Shown here piece by piece: positions 38,097 through 47,736 of a stretch of DNA of 64,000 nucleotides; positions within the stretch are counted from its first letter, which is position 1, and each line of letters starts with the position of its first letter. Origin of the DNA: Azonexaceae bacterium (GTDB lineage: Bacteria; Pseudomonadota; Gammaproteobacteria; Burkholderiales; Rhodocyclaceae); NCBI GenBank assembly GCA_013335535.1, contig JAAXVL010000004.1, positions 62,001 through 126,000 of the forward strand, read 5' to 3'. A program made the translations under genes and the position numbers. The notes under the pieces are model-generated. The model saw only the letters and a list, made by a program, of their open reading frames with translations. It made no database searches and was not told the DNA's origin.

Positions 38097-39296
38097 ATGG
38101 CTAACCGATTGTCTGCAATGTCTTTGGCGATTTCTTCTGCCGCCTTACTTCTATTCGCAAGCAACGTGGGGGCTGCAGCATATCCGGAATTTGTTCTTCC
38201 GACGCCAGAGAATAATGCAAATGTGACAACTGCGTTGTATCCCGATGCGACCGGGGCTCTTAGGCCCGCATTGATGATGGCCGGTATTCCGATTGCATTT
38301 AAATATAACGACATGTGGTCTTATTCAGCGCGGGTTCTTGACCAAATTCAATCTTCTACAAGTCAGTTGCCGTCGGCGATATTCGGTAACTATAGCTTTT
38401 CGACTGGAACCGGTACTATTCCTGTGCTGTTAACCAGCGAGAGCGGTACGCATACAAATCTTAGCGGACTGCAAAACCCCATCAATGTGGCTTCTAATAG
38501 TAGTGGAAATGTGCTTGGGTGGAATGGTGTTTGGGGTGCATCAACACAATCGTTCACTTCATACTTGTCGGGGCAGGGAAACTATATTGACACTACTCCT
38601 GGTGGTGGGACTTCTACTATCGCGGAAATGCTAAGCGCGTTGAATGCGTTGAACCCCAATGCAACGATTCCTGTTTTTTATGCGGATTACAATCAATCCC
38701 AAGGAAAGACTGAAGCCTCGTTGTTTGTATCTGCTGTTGCAAATATTTACGATCCAACCGGAACCAACATCCTCGCGAGTTTTAATCTCGATGGAGGCAC
38801 AGGGAGTTCCTATGATCCGACAAAGCCGACTTTCAATTACGGTACGGCAACCTTCTACGATGTGGCAGATACAGGTCAGGGAAATTATGCGGCTGCTCAG
38901 GCTTGGTGTCAGCTTCCTGCAAATCGCTACGATCCCATAGCCGGTACTGGCTGTGCCGGAGTCTTGGATCCTAGTTCAGGTATGAAGACGTTTTCAATCG
39001 ATAATAATAAAGGTTCCGGGCAACCAGACTTTTTCGCCTATGCGCCGGAAATGGATTTGGGAAAATATGCATTAGATGACCTTTTTGTCATTACCTTAAA
39101 TATTGGATGCGTTCCAAATCTTGATCCCTTAACGAATGGTACGAGTGATGCAGGATGTAACGTGGGTGGCGCGGAAGAGTTCGGTATTGCAGGGGCGCTT
39201 GCACCAAGAACAAATGTTCCCGAGCCAGCTGTGCTTTCCCTTCTTGGACTGGCCATGATGGCGCTTGGCTTTACCCGCCGTCGCAGGTCCGTTTGA
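38097..39296 (+). CDS. exported PEP-CTERM sorting-domain protein
   Basis: The start at 38097 follows GGAG by six bases. The 399-residue protein has a signal peptide (residues 1-25, ending 'FASNVGAAA') and a C-terminal PEP-CTERM tail: VPEPAVLSLLGLAMMALGF then RRRRSV. Such tails are recognised by exosortase EpsH/XrtA and removed at the outer surface. The body is rich in Asn, Ser, Thr and Gly, with no recognised enzyme domain, as usual for secreted biofilm or floc proteins. The gene is richer in AT than its neighbours. No exosortase gene is in the window. Confidence 0.9.
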   Translation: MANRLSAMSLAISSAALLLFASNVGAAAYPEFVLPTPENNANVTTALYPDATGALRPALMMAGIPIAFKYNDMWSYSARVLDQIQSSTSQLPSAIFGNYSFSTGTGTIPVLLTSESGTHTNLSGLQNPINVASNSSGNVLGWNGVWGASTQSFTSYLSGQGNYIDTTPGGGTSTIAEMLSALNALNPNATIPVFYADYNQSQGKTEASLFVSAVANIYDPTGTNILASFNLDGGTGSSYDPTKPTFNYGTATFYDVADTGQGNYAAAQAWCQLPANRYDPIAGTGCAGVLDPSSGMKTFSIDNNKGSGQPDFFAYAPEMDLGKYALDDLFVITLNIGCVPNLDPLTNGTSDAGCNVGGAEEFGIAGALAPRTNVPEPAVLSLLGLAMMALGFTRRRRSV

Positions 39297-39360
39297 GATG
39301 TGGGATAACGTTCAGGTTTGGTAAGCAGATGGAGTAGTACTTGCTGTTAATAAAGTAATG

Positions 39361-39390
39361 AAAAAGCCCACGGTTAGGTGGGCTTTTTTT
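39361..39390. terminator. bidirectional terminator between the PEP-CTERM gene and recJ
   Basis: AAAAAGCCCAC-CGGTTAG-GTGGGCTTTTTTT-like hairpin with A and T runs on both sides, between convergent genes. Confidence 0.9.
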
Positions 39391-39464
39391 ATACGGAAAA
39401 TTGCCAAAGGATTTGTTCTCTGTTCTCGGTGATTTTTGGTCATTGTGCTGACCTATTTCGGGCG

Positions 39465-41153
39465 TTATTCCAAGTGTTCCACCATCAACTGCGGGCTTTC
39501 GACGCCCATATACTCGTTGATCGCCAGCCGGTAGGCGACGCGGGTGCAATTGCCGGGCTGGGTGCTGAAGTTGAACTGGATTGCGTCGATGCGGGTGTCG
39601 CCTTTGCGCAGGCGCAGCTTGAGGTGTTTTTCCTTGAGCACGCGTTGCTGTTCGACGTCGAAATCGTCCATGAATAGCGGCGCCGGGAAGCCCTGGCCCC
39701 AGATTTCGTTTTCCAGCAGGCGGGCGGTGGCCAGCGAGATGTAGCTGCCTTCTAGGGTGCCGTCGGTTTCCAGCGTGCGGGTCAGATCGGCCGGGGCGAG
39801 CAGTTCGCCGGCGACATCGGCGAACAAGGATTTAAATTTTTCGAAGTTTTCGGCGTTGACCGTGGCACCGGCCGCCATGGCGTGGCCGCCGAAGCGGATG
39901 AGCAGGCCGGGGGCGCGTTTGGCGACGAGGTCGAGTGCGTCACGCAGGTGCAGGCCGGGGATAGAGCGGCCGGAACCCTTGATGATGCCGCCTTCGCCAG
40001 GGGCGAAGGCGAAGACCGGGCGGTGCAGCTTGTCCTTGATGCGTGAGGCGAGGATGCCGACGACGCCTTCGTGCCAGCTTTCGTCGAACATCGCGATGCC
40101 GGGGGCGGCGTCGTTGGCGTCGAGTGATTCGAGCAGGGCCAATGCCTGTTCCTGCATGCCGGATTCGATTTCGCGGCGTTCGCGGTTCAGGGTGTCGAGC
40201 TCCTGGGCGATTTGCAGGGCGCGGCTGGCGTCGTCTGTGAGTAGGCATTCGACGCCCAGGCGCATGTCGGCCAGGCGACCGGCGGCATTGAGGCGCGGGC
40301 CGAGGATGAAGCCGAGATCCATCGCCGTGGCCTTTTTCGGGTCGCGGCCGGCGGCCTTGAACAGGGCGGCGATGCCCGGCTGCATCTGGCCGGCGCGCAT
40401 GCGCTTCAAGCCTTGGCTGACGAGAATACGGTTGTTGCGGTCGAGCTTGACCACGTCGGCCACCGTGCCCAGCGCGACGAGGTCGAGCAGGTTGGCGAAG
40501 TTGGGTTCCGGGCGTTCGGCAAACCAGCCGCGTTCGCGCAGTTCAGCGCGCAGAGCGAGCATGACGTAGAACATGACGCCGACGCCGGCGATACATTTTG
40601 ACGGGAAGTCGCAGTCGGGCTGGTTGGGATTGACGATGCAATCGGCGGCCGGGAGCGTTTCGGCCGGCAGGTGGTGGTCGGTGATCAGCGTCGCGATGCC
40701 GTGCTGTTGGGCGCGGGCGACGCCTTCAAGGCTGGCGATGCCGTTGTCAACGGTGATGATGAGGTCTGGCGATTGCTGGGCGGCAACGTCGACGATTTCG
40801 GGTGATAGGCCGTAGCCGAGCTTGAAGCGGTCGGGGAGCAGGAAATCGACGTTGGCGCCGAGCGACTTCAAGGCGCGCATGCCGACGGCCGTGGCGGTGG
40901 CGCCATCGCAGTCGTAGTCGCCGATGATCAGCATCTTGGCTTCGGCCTCGATGGCATCGGCCAGCAGGTGTGCGGCTTCGGTGGCGTTGGTCAGGGCTGT
41001 GGGCGGGATCAGCGACTTCAGTTCGTAGTCGAGTTCGGATTTGTCCTTGATGCCACGCGCGGCGTAGAGCCGGGCGAGCAGAGGGTGCAGACCCTGCTGC
41101 TCGAGTTGCCAGACGATGCGGGGCGGGCTGCTGCGGGTGGTGATGTTGGTCAC
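39465..41153 (-). CDS. recJ: single-stranded-DNA-specific exonuclease RecJ
   Basis: The 562-residue protein starts at a GTG (41153) whose GTGA overlaps the stop of the upstream gene. It shows the DHH-family motifs 'LIIGDYDCDGATATAVGMRA', 'VDNGIASLEGVARAQQHG', 'LITDHHLPAETLPAADCIVN' and the DHHA1 GGHAMAAG motif. RecJ degrades single-stranded DNA 5' to 3' in recombination and repair. Residues right after GGHAMAAG are encoded by a diverged copy of the dispersed repeat. Confidence 0.96.
   Translation of the reverse strand: MTNITTRSSPPRIVWQLEQQGLHPLLARLYAARGIKDKSELDYELKSLIPPTALTNATEAAHLLADAIEAEAKMLIIGDYDCDGATATAVGMRALKSLGANVDFLLPDRFKLGYGLSPEIVDVAAQQSPDLIITVDNGIASLEGVARAQQHGIATLITDHHLPAETLPAADCIVNPNQPDCDFPSKCIAGVGVMFYVMLALRAELRERGWFAERPEPNFANLLDLVALGTVADVVKLDRNNRILVSQGLKRMRAGQMQPGIAALFKAAGRDPKKATAMDLGFILGPRLNAAGRLADMRLGVECLLTDDASRALQIAQELDTLNRERREIESGMQEQALALLESLDANDAAPGIAMFDESWHEGVVGILASRIKDKLHRPVFAFAPGEGGIIKGSGRSIPGLHLRDALDLVAKRAPGLLIRFGGHAMAAGATVNAENFEKFKSLFADVAGELLAPADLTRTLETDGTLEGSYISLATARLLENEIWGQGFPAPLFMDDFDVEQQRVLKEKHLKLRLRKGDTRIDAIQFNFSTQPGNCTRVAYRLAINEYMGVESPQLMVEHLE
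39829..39867 (+). repeat. dispersed repeat-like copy inside recJ
   Basis: GGATTTAAATTTTTCGAAG is followed by TTTTCGGCGTTGACCGTGG (core 39856-39865). It is antisense to recJ, where it codes for 'ATVNAENFEKFKS'. This copy is diverged in the CCGG part. Confidence 0.6.
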
Positions 41154-42205
41154 GAGGTAGTTCCTTCGGCCTGTTTTTCAGCCAATGCCTTGGCCATGCT
41201 CTGCAGCGGGTGACTCTTGCGCCAGAATTTCCAGCGGTCCTTGCCGCGCAGCGTCCAGGTCAGCTGGCCGTAGATGGTGGGGGCGACGATGGTCAGGGTG
41301 TCGACCTTACTGCCCAGCGCAGCGCGCAGCGGGACGAACCAGTTGCTTTCCAGCGCGGCGAAGGTATTGCGCCAATCTTCGCTGTTTTCGTAAAGCACCG
41401 GCGGCAGCAGGCTGTCGAGGACGACAAGCTGGTTGTCGTTGGGGCCGGCATCGGCGTCGGCGAGCAGGGCGCTCAGGCTGGCCGGGCAGGGTGGTGCTTC
41501 GATGCCGGCGGTGAGCGCCAGTCCAATGGCCAGCGGGTTGTCGCTGCAGACGGTCGAAAAATTGGGCGAGGAAATTTCGGGTAACGGTCCGCCACCCCAC
41601 AGCCAGACGCTGTTGACGGCTGGCTTGCCCTCGGCCTGGCGGCGGGCGTTGACCGGGTGGCCGTGGAGGAACATCTGTACTTCGTTGAGCCAGCGGTTGA
41701 GCGGGCCGTTTTTGTCGGTCAGATCGCTATCGAGGCGGCGGCCGGCAATTGTTGAAATTGGGGCAAATTTCTCGTTGACCGTGGAATTGAGTTGCAAGTA
41801 CCAGCGGCGGGCGGTCGCGACATGGAAGCGCCCGATGTCGGCGAATTCGCTGTTGAGCGCGGCCGTGATGGCGTGCGCTTCGTCGACGTCGAGATCGAAG
41901 GCGCCTGCATCGGCGAGGACAATGCGTTCATGGTGAAAGCGCAGGTGCACGGGGTCGGCGCACAGCCAGTGGCCGTCTTCGACCTCTCCTTTTCCCGTTT
42001 CACCGAGCAGGCGCAGAGGCCCGAATGGCGCGTCAGCGAGCCCGAAGCAGTCAGCCAGTGTGTCTTCAAAAGCCTTACGTGGCTGGCGCGAAAACTCGGC
42101 ATGGGCGGTCAGCCATTCGAAGCCAGGGGCCGCCAGTTTCCCGAGGGTCAGTTGGTCGTTCGGTTCGGGCCAGATCAATTCGGGGACAAGCAGGGTGAGG
42201 CGCAC
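41150..42205 (-). CDS. cofactor-independent phosphoglycerate mutase-like regulatory protein
   Basis: A GTG at 42205 (VRLTLLVPELIWPEPNDQ) is the likely start; the first ATG in frame lies far upstream, over the lolC start. The roughly 351-residue protein resembles the conserved group annotated as 'cofactor-independent phosphoglycerate mutase' or RpfE-type, with 'HWLCADPVHLRFHHERIVLA' and 'NSVWLWGGGPLP'. The metal- and serine-site residues of true iPGM are not evident, so catalysis is doubtful. It is followed directly by recJ. A dispersed-repeat copy lies inside. Confidence 0.7.
   Translation of the reverse strand: MRLTLLVPELIWPEPNDQLTLGKLAAPGFEWLTAHAEFSRQPRKAFEDTLADCFGLADAPFGPLRLLGETGKGEVEDGHWLCADPVHLRFHHERIVLADAGAFDLDVDEAHAITAALNSEFADIGRFHVATARRWYLQLNSTVNEKFAPISTIAGRRLDSDLTDKNGPLNRWLNEVQMFLHGHPVNARRQAEGKPAVNSVWLWGGGPLPEISSPNFSTVCSDNPLAIGLALTAGIEAPPCPASLSALLADADAGPNDNQLVVLDSLLPPVLYENSEDWRNTFAALESNWFVPLRAALGSKVDTLTIVAPTIYGQLTWTLRGKDRWKFWRKSHPLQSMAKALAEKQAEGTTS
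41748..41786 (+). repeat. dispersed repeat copy inside the phosphoglycerate-mutase-like gene
   Basis: TTGTTGAAATTGGGGC is followed by AAATTTCTCGTTGACCGTGG (core 41775-41784). It is antisense to the gene, coding for 'NSTVNEKFAPIST'. Confidence 0.65.
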
Positions 42206-42274
42206 GGGCGGCAGGCAAGGGGTGGGCGACCAAAAAGTGTACCATAGCGACTTTCCCCGCCCGGTGTTATCCGC

Positions 42275-43522
42275 ATGGCATTGCCTTACGAACTGTTGAT
42301 CGGCCTGCGCTACACGCGCGCCAAGAAACGCAATCACTTCATTTCATTCATTTCGCTGATCTCGATGCTCGGCATCGGCCTCGGCGTTGCCGCGCTGATC
42401 GTTGTGCTGTCAGTCATGAACGGCTTTCAGAAGGAGTTGCGGACACGCATTCTCGGCGTCGCCTCGCACATCCAGATTACAGGCATCAACGGTGAGTTGC
42501 CGAACTGGGCGCTGGTTGCCGAGCAGGCCGCCAAACACCCGGAAGTCCGCGCCAGTGCGCCCTTCGTCCAGTCGCAGGGGATGTTCAGCGTTGATGGCAC
42601 GGTCAAGGGCACCATCGTGCGCGGCATCATTCCCGATCAGGAAGACCGCGTCGCCGATTTCCGCAAGACCATCCAGAGCGGCAGCCTCGACGACCTGCGG
42701 CCGGGCGAGTTCGGTGTCGTGCTGGGTTCCGATCTGGCCCGCTCGCTACGCGTTTTCACTGGCGACAAGCTCACGCTGATTGCGCCGCAGGGCACGGTGA
42801 CGCCGGCCGGCGTGATGCCGCGGCTCAAGTCTTTCAAGGTGGTTGGTATTTTCGAAGTCGGGATGTTCGAGTACGACTCTGGGCTGGCGCTGATCAATCT
42901 GGAGGATGCGCAAAAGCTTTACCAGATGGACGACCGGGTGACCGGCGTGCGGCTCAAGGTCGACGATCTCTTCCAGGCGCCGCGCATCGCCCGCGAACTG
43001 GTCCGCTACATCGACGCCGACGCCTACCTGAGCGACTGGACGAAGAGCCACGCCAATTTCTTCCGCGCCGTGCAGATCGAGAAAAACATGATGTTCATCA
43101 TCCTCTCGCTGATCGTTGCCGTGGCGGCCTTCAACCTCGTGTCGACACTGGTCATGGCGGTTACCGACAAACAGGCCGACATCGCCATCCTGCGCACGCT
43201 GGGGGCGCGGCCGCTGTCGATCATGGCTGTCTTTGTCGTGCAGGGTGCGCTGGTCGGCTTCATCGGGCTGGGTATGGGCATCCTTGGCGGCGTGTTGCTG
43301 GCGTTCAATATTGATACCGTCGTGCCGTTCATCGAACAAATGCTCGGCGTGCATTTTCTGTCCAAGGAGGTCTATTACATCTCCGACCTGCCTTCCGAGT
43401 TGCAATGGGGCGATGTCTGGGGCGTCACGTTGATCGCCTTCGTGCTCGCCTTGCTGGCGACGCTTTACCCCAGTTGGCGGGCTTCCCGCGTCAATCCGGC
43501 GGAGGCCCTGCGCTATGAGTGA
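42275..43522 (+). CDS. lolC: lipoprotein-releasing ABC transporter permease
   Basis: The 415-residue protein has a first membrane segment (residues 25-48) after '[20 protein letters not shown]', a large periplasmic MacB-like domain (about 50-265) and three further membrane segments in the C-terminal FtsX domain. It extracts lipoproteins from the inner membrane for LolA, with LolD as ATPase. Only one permease gene is present, so it may be the LolCE/LolF type that works as a homodimer. It overlaps lolD by eight bases. Confidence 0.92.
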   Translation: MALPYELLIGLRYTRAKKRNHFISFISLISMLGIGLGVAALIVVLSVMNGFQKELRTRILGVASHIQITGINGELPNWALVAEQAAKHPEVRASAPFVQSQGMFSVDGTVKGTIVRGIIPDQEDRVADFRKTIQSGSLDDLRPGEFGVVLGSDLARSLRVFTGDKLTLIAPQGTVTPAGVMPRLKSFKVVGIFEVGMFEYDSGLALINLEDAQKLYQMDDRVTGVRLKVDDLFQAPRIARELVRYIDADAYLSDWTKSHANFFRAVQIEKNMMFIILSLIVAVAAFNLVSTLVMAVTDKQADIAILRTLGARPLSIMAVFVVQGALVGFIGLGMGILGGVLLAFNIDTVVPFIEQMLGVHFLSKEVYYISDLPSELQWGDVWGVTLIAFVLALLATLYPSWRASRVNPAEALRYE

Positions 43523-44192
43523 ACCGATTCTGATCGCCCGCGGGCTGTCCAAGATATTTCGTGGCGGCGGGCTGGATGTACCCGTGCTGTCTGGCGTCGA
43601 TCTGCAGGTCAATCCCGGCGAAACGGTGGCTATTGTGGGTGCTTCCGGCTCCGGAAAAAGTACCTTGCTGCACCTGCTGGGCGGGTTGGATACGCCGTCG
43701 ACCGGCGAGGTGACCTTGATGGGCCGCGAATTTTCAACGCTCGGCGAGGTTGGTCGTGGGGACTGGCGCAACCTCCATCTCGGTTTCGTCTATCAGTTTC
43801 ACCATCTGCTCGCCGAGTTCTCGGCGCTGGAAAACGTCGCCATGCCCTTGCTGATTCGCCGCATGGAGCGCGGCGCAGCACTGAAAAAGGCGGGCGAAAT
43901 ACTGAACGCCGTCGGTCTTGGCCATCGGCTGGAACATCGCCCCGGAGAGCTTTCTGGCGGCGAGCGCCAGCGTGCGGCGATTGCCCGGGCCTTGGTCAGC
44001 GATCCATCCTGTCTGCTGGCCGATGAACCAACTGGCAATCTGGACAGTCATACTGCGTCGCTTGTTTTTGGATTGCTCATTGATCGGGTGCGTGAGCAGC
44101 AGGCCAGTCTGATCGTTGTTACGCACGATCAGCGACTGGCGGCAAGAGCGGACCGGGTGCTATATTTAAATGACGGTGTTCTTTGCCAATAA
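43515..44192 (+). CDS. lolD: lipoprotein-releasing ABC transporter ATP-binding protein
   Basis: The 225-residue ATPase has Walker [17 protein letters not shown] (near residues 37-52), the LolD-type '[20 protein letters not shown]', signature '[15 protein letters not shown]', Walker B '[12 protein letters not shown]' and the switch 'LIVVTHD'. It powers LolC. Its ATG lies inside the end of lolC. Confidence 0.95.
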   Translation: MSEPILIARGLSKIFRGGGLDVPVLSGVDLQVNPGETVAIVGASGSGKSTLLHLLGGLDTPSTGEVTLMGREFSTLGEVGRGDWRNLHLGFVYQFHHLLAEFSALENVAMPLLIRRMERGAALKKAGEILNAVGLGHRLEHRPGELSGGERQRAAIARALVSDPSCLLADEPTGNLDSHTASLVFGLLIDRVREQQASLIVVTHDQRLAARADRVLYLNDGVLCQ

Positions 44193-44275
44193 TTTAATAA
44201 GTGTCAATTCGAACAAAATCTGCTTAAATTAGCATCCTGTTTGTTGCTAACGGCACGTCGCTGAGGAGACCACGA

Positions 44276-46291
44276 ATGCAAGTCCTTTTTTCCCCGGCAG
44301 TTGCACTGATGAACAGGCTTCGTTACACCAGCAAGTTTTTGCTGCTTGGTTCGGCAGTGCTGGTCGTGATGCTGGTTCTGCTCTATTCCGTTTTTTCCTT
44401 TTTGAGTCGGGATATCGAAACGAGTGAGCAGGAAATGGCCGGCTTGCAGATGATCAAGCCGATCAACAGACTGGCACAGGCAATGCAGCAGCATCGTGGT
44501 TTGTCGTCTGGCGTGCTCAACGGCAACGAGGCGATGAAGGACAAGCGGGCGGCCAAGGAAAAAGAGGTGGCTGCGGCCATCTTGGCGACCGATGCGGCGC
44601 TCCCCTCTAAATTACGCGAAACGGCTGATTGGAAGACGATTCGTCGCGACTGGGAAGCGATTGCCGGGCAAGGGCTGACGTGGACGCCGCCGGAGAACAT
44701 CAAGCGGCATACGCTGATGATCGGCAATGTCCTGCAATTCATGGTGACGGTGGCCGACGAGACGCAAATGACCCTCGATCCGGTCATGGATACCTACTAT
44801 TTCATGGACACGTTGGTTACCAAGATGCCGGCAATGCTGGAGCAGATGGGGATCACGCGGGCCCGTGGCACCGGCTTGCTGACTAAAAAAGAGTTGTCGC
44901 AGCAGCAGCGGGTCGAATTTTCATCGATTCTGGCGCAAATGGAGGGCACGCTACGTGCTCAGAACATCAATCTGGAAAAGGTGATGCGCTATTCGCCGGC
45001 ACTGCAGTCGGCCCTTTCCGGGCCGACCAAGGAGTTTTCGGCTGGGGCGGAGAAGATTTTTGCCTTGGTTCGCGACGATATTTTCGGGGAAAAGTACGCG
45101 ACTGCACCGCAGGATTATTTTGCGATGACCACGCAGGTCATCGATCTCGGCTACAAGGTCATGTTCGACACGTTGATTCCGCAGTTCGAGAATCAATTGC
45201 AGGGGCGGATCGATCGGTCGCGCAAGGTTCTCGTGCTGGAAATCGGCATGGCTGTCGGCATTGGCTTGCTCGTCTTGTATCTGGGCATTGGCACTTACTA
45301 CTCGGTGATCAACAGCGTTAGCGATTTTTCCCGGGGCGCCAGTCGTATGGCCGATGGTGACCTGACGACCGAGTTCGATACGGAGGGCGTTGATGAATTG
45401 CATGGCGCCGGCCGGAATTTCAACGGAATGGCTGCCGCCTTCCGCAAGTTGTTAGGCGGCATTCAGGGAGACGTGCAGCAACTCAATCGGGCTGCCGAGC
45501 AACTGGCTACGTCGAGCCAGCAGATTTCCTCGGGCACGGCCGCACAGAGCGATTCCGCTTCAAGCATGGCGGCCGCCGTCGAGCAAATGACGGTCGGCAT
45601 CGATCATATTTCCCGCAATGCGCAGGATGCGCAGATGTACTCGCGGGAGTCGGACGAGGTCGCGACACGGGGTGGCCTGATTGTGCAGGAAGTGGTTAAC
45701 GAAATTCAGGGTATCGCCCAGACCGTCAATGAGTCTGCCGCTGCGGTTGAGGCGCTCGGTCAGCAATCCGGACAAATTTCGGCTATCGTCGGGACGATCA
45801 AGGATATCGCTGACCAGACCAACCTGCTGGCGCTCAACGCCGCCATCGAGGCCGCGCGGGCCGGTGAATCGGGCCGTGGTTTTGCCGTGGTGGCCGATGA
45901 GGTGAGAAAACTGGCGGAACGGACGACCAAATCGACCCATGAAATTTCCGCGATGATCTCGTCCGTCCAGTCGGACACGGCGACGGCAGTTTCGAGCATG
46001 AAAGAGGGTGTTTCCCGGGTGTCGTCCGGTGTCGAGCAGGCGCGACTGGCTGGCGAAGCGATCGGTCAGGTTCAGGCGCAGTCGCGCCAGGTTCTCAACG
46101 CTGTTTCGGAGATTTCCGTGGCCTTGCGCGAACAGGCTGCGGCCAGCACCGAAATCGCCCAGAACGTCGAGCGCATTGCCCAGATGGCTGAGGAAAACAG
46201 CGCAGCAGCGAGCGGCAATGCCGATACTTCGGATACGCTGCGCAAGCTGGCGCACGCGCTGACGACGGCTATCGCCCGCTTCCGGACCTGA
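44276..46291 (+). CDS. methyl-accepting chemotaxis protein with nitrate/nitrite-type (NIT) sensor region
   Basis: The 671-residue receptor starts at 44276 after GAGGAG. It has a membrane segment (about 20-42), a periplasmic helical sensor (about 45-310) with '[20 protein letters not shown]', as in NIT domains, a second segment (about 318-342), a HAMP domain and a signalling domain. The hairpin tip is '[20 protein letters not shown]' with '[18 protein letters not shown]'. It sends attractant or repellent signals to CheA. The ligand may be nitrate or nitrite by family, which is not proven. Its 3' end overlaps the convergent DUF2062 gene by 23 bases. Confidence 0.9.
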   Translation: MQVLFSPAVALMNRLRYTSKFLLLGSAVLVVMLVLLYSVFSFLSRDIETSEQEMAGLQMIKPINRLAQAMQQHRGLSSGVLNGNEAMKDKRAAKEKEVAAAILATDAALPSKLRETADWKTIRRDWEAIAGQGLTWTPPENIKRHTLMIGNVLQFMVTVADETQMTLDPVMDTYYFMDTLVTKMPAMLEQMGITRARGTGLLTKKELSQQQRVEFSSILAQMEGTLRAQNINLEKVMRYSPALQSALSGPTKEFSAGAEKIFALVRDDIFGEKYATAPQDYFAMTTQVIDLGYKVMFDTLIPQFENQLQGRIDRSRKVLVLEIGMAVGIGLLVLYLGIGTYYSVINSVSDFSRGASRMADGDLTTEFDTEGVDELHGAGRNFNGMAAAFRKLLGGIQGDVQQLNRAAEQLATSSQQISSGTAAQSDSASSMAAAVEQMTVGIDHISRNAQDAQMYSRESDEVATRGGLIVQEVVNEIQGIAQTVNESAAAVEALGQQSGQISAIVGTIKDIADQTNLLALNAAIEAARAGESGRGFAVVADEVRKLAERTTKSTHEISAMISSVQSDTATAVSSMKEGVSRVSSGVEQARLAGEAIGQVQAQSRQVLNAVSEISVALREQAAASTEIAQNVERIAQMAEENSAAASGNADTSDTLRKLAHALTTAIARFRT

Positions 46292-46817
46292 GTTTTTTCC
46301 GGCGCCGCCAGGCGCCGATCAGATAAGCCCGCCACGCTGCCTGCGTGGCGAAATAGCCGACTACGGCCAGCCCACCGGCGAGCATGATCAGGCCGATGCC
46401 CAGCGGTTGGGCGACGGCCAGCATCCAGGTCTGCATCGCGCTTGTCCAGCCGATGAAATCGGTCGCTGTGAAAGCGGGCGGCGTCAGGAAACCGTTGCTT
46501 TCGCCGATGGTCAGCCGGCCGATCTGGTAGGCCAGCAGGTAAAGCGGGACGATGGTGAACGGGTTGGTGTAGAGCGTCACTAACATCGCCAGCGGCAGAT
46601 TGACGCGAAAGACCAGCGCGCAGGCAGCCGCGCCGAGCATTTGCAGCGGTCCGGGAATGAGCCCGCAGAACAGCCCGGCCGCTACCGCGCCCGCTGCCGA
46701 GTGGCGGTTCAGGTGCCACAGCCGTGGGTGCAGCAACGACGAGGCAAACGGTCTCAGCCAGGGGTTGTCGCGGATCGTTTGCGGATCGGGCAGGTATTTT
46801 TTCAGGGTCCGGCGCAT
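46269..46817 (-). CDS. DUF2062 membrane protein
   Basis: The 182-residue protein contains '[20 protein letters not shown]' followed by '[20 protein letters not shown]' and '[20 protein letters not shown]', the DUF2062 signature, and three or four hydrophobic segments. It is an inner-membrane protein of unknown function, common in betaproteobacteria next to comEC, as here. It is divergent from comEC with only 17 bases between start codons. Confidence 0.88.
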   Translation of the reverse strand: MRRTLKKYLPDPQTIRDNPWLRPFASSLLHPRLWHLNRHSAAGAVAAGLFCGLIPGPLQMLGAAACALVFRVNLPLAMLVTLYTNPFTIVPLYLLAYQIGRLTIGESNGFLTPPAFTATDFIGWTSAMQTWMLAVAQPLGIGLIMLAGGLAVVGYFATQAAWRAYLIGAWRRRKKLRSGSGR

Positions 46818-46834
46818 GCCCGTATTATTGCAGC

Positions 46835-47611
46835 ATGCGCCTGAATATTCTCGCCTTCGCTGCCGGGGTCCTCGGCGTGCAAATGCAGCCGGAACTGCCC
46901 GGCTGGACGCTCTGGGCGGTTATCGGCGGGCTGCTGGCACTGCCCCGGCTGCGCTGGTCGGGCTGGCCGGCGCGCGTACTGGCGCTCCTCGCTTGTCTGG
47001 CGTTCGGTGTGGCGTGGGCTGGCTGGCGGGCCGAGATTCGGCTGGCCGATCAGCTTGGCGCGGAGTGGGAGGGGCGCGACGTCGAAGTGATTGGCGTGGT
47101 CGCCGGATTGCCCCAGGATTTCAGCAACGGTACGCGTTTCGAATTTGACGTGAATTTCCGGTTGACCGTGGCAACCGGAAATCCCGTCGTTCCAGGGCGG
47201 ATCATGCTCTCGTGGTACCAGGGGCGGCGCGATGGCGAGCAATTCGAGCGATTGCAGGTCCGACCCGGCGAGCGCTGGCGCTTTACGGTGCGGTTGAAGC
47301 GGCCGCACGGCAATGCCAATCCCGGGGGCTTCGATTACGAGGCCTGGCTGCTTGAGCGCAACATCCGGGCGACCGGCTACATCCGCCCCAATCCGCCGCA
47401 GCGTCTCGACGACATGGTATGGCGCCCAGATTACGCCATCGAGCGGCTGCGCCATACCATCCGCGAATCGTTTGCCCGCATGCTGCCGGAAGAACGCTAT
47501 CCGTGGGCCGGGGTGCTGGTGGCCTTGGTCATCGGTGACCAGAAGGCGATTCAGGGCGAATTGTGGACGACCTTCAACCGGACCGGCACGACACACCTGA
47601 TGAGCATCTAA
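46835..47611 (+). pseudogene. comEC: comEC, 5' fragment cut by an integrated element
   Basis: The 258-residue product begins with membrane segments (about 5-60), continues with the soluble OB-like DUF4131 region and stops at TAA right after 'FNRTGTTHLMSI'. In intact ComEC/Rec2 proteins this is followed by SGLH and about 500 more residues with the channel and the metallo-beta-lactamase domain. The break coincides with a cluster of repeats and a serine recombinase gene, so the gene was split by insertion. The missing part is not in the window. DNA uptake by natural transformation should be lost unless the element excises. A dispersed-repeat copy lies at residues 105-112. Confidence 0.93.
47142..47173 (+). 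repeat. dispersed repeat copy inside the comEC fragment
   Basis: GAATTTGACG is followed by TGAATTTCCGGTTGACCGTGG (core 47162-47171). It is read in sense as 'FDVNFRLTVATG', inside the soluble part of ComEC. No copy was seen to the right of this point. Confidence 0.75.
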
Positions 47612-47688
47612 TGTCTATTAAAACGTTGGTCAGCCAGGAATTACGTTTTGATAGACATCAAAGCTCGATCTCGTAGCTATTAAAACGT
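47611..47688. other. putative left attachment site with three recombinase-binding-like repeats
   Basis: ATGTCTATTAAAACGT (47611-47626) is repeated inverted as ACGTTTTGATAGACAT (47643-47658, one mismatch) and directly as CTATTAAAACGT (47677-47688). The first copy begins exactly where comEC stops. The third overlaps the -35 region of a TATAAT box (47698-47703) for the recombinase gene, which would allow autoregulation. Confidence 0.7.
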
Positions 47689-47736
47689 AAGCATTCGTAT
47701 AATGACGGCACGCTATAAAAACAAGGCAATGCCATC

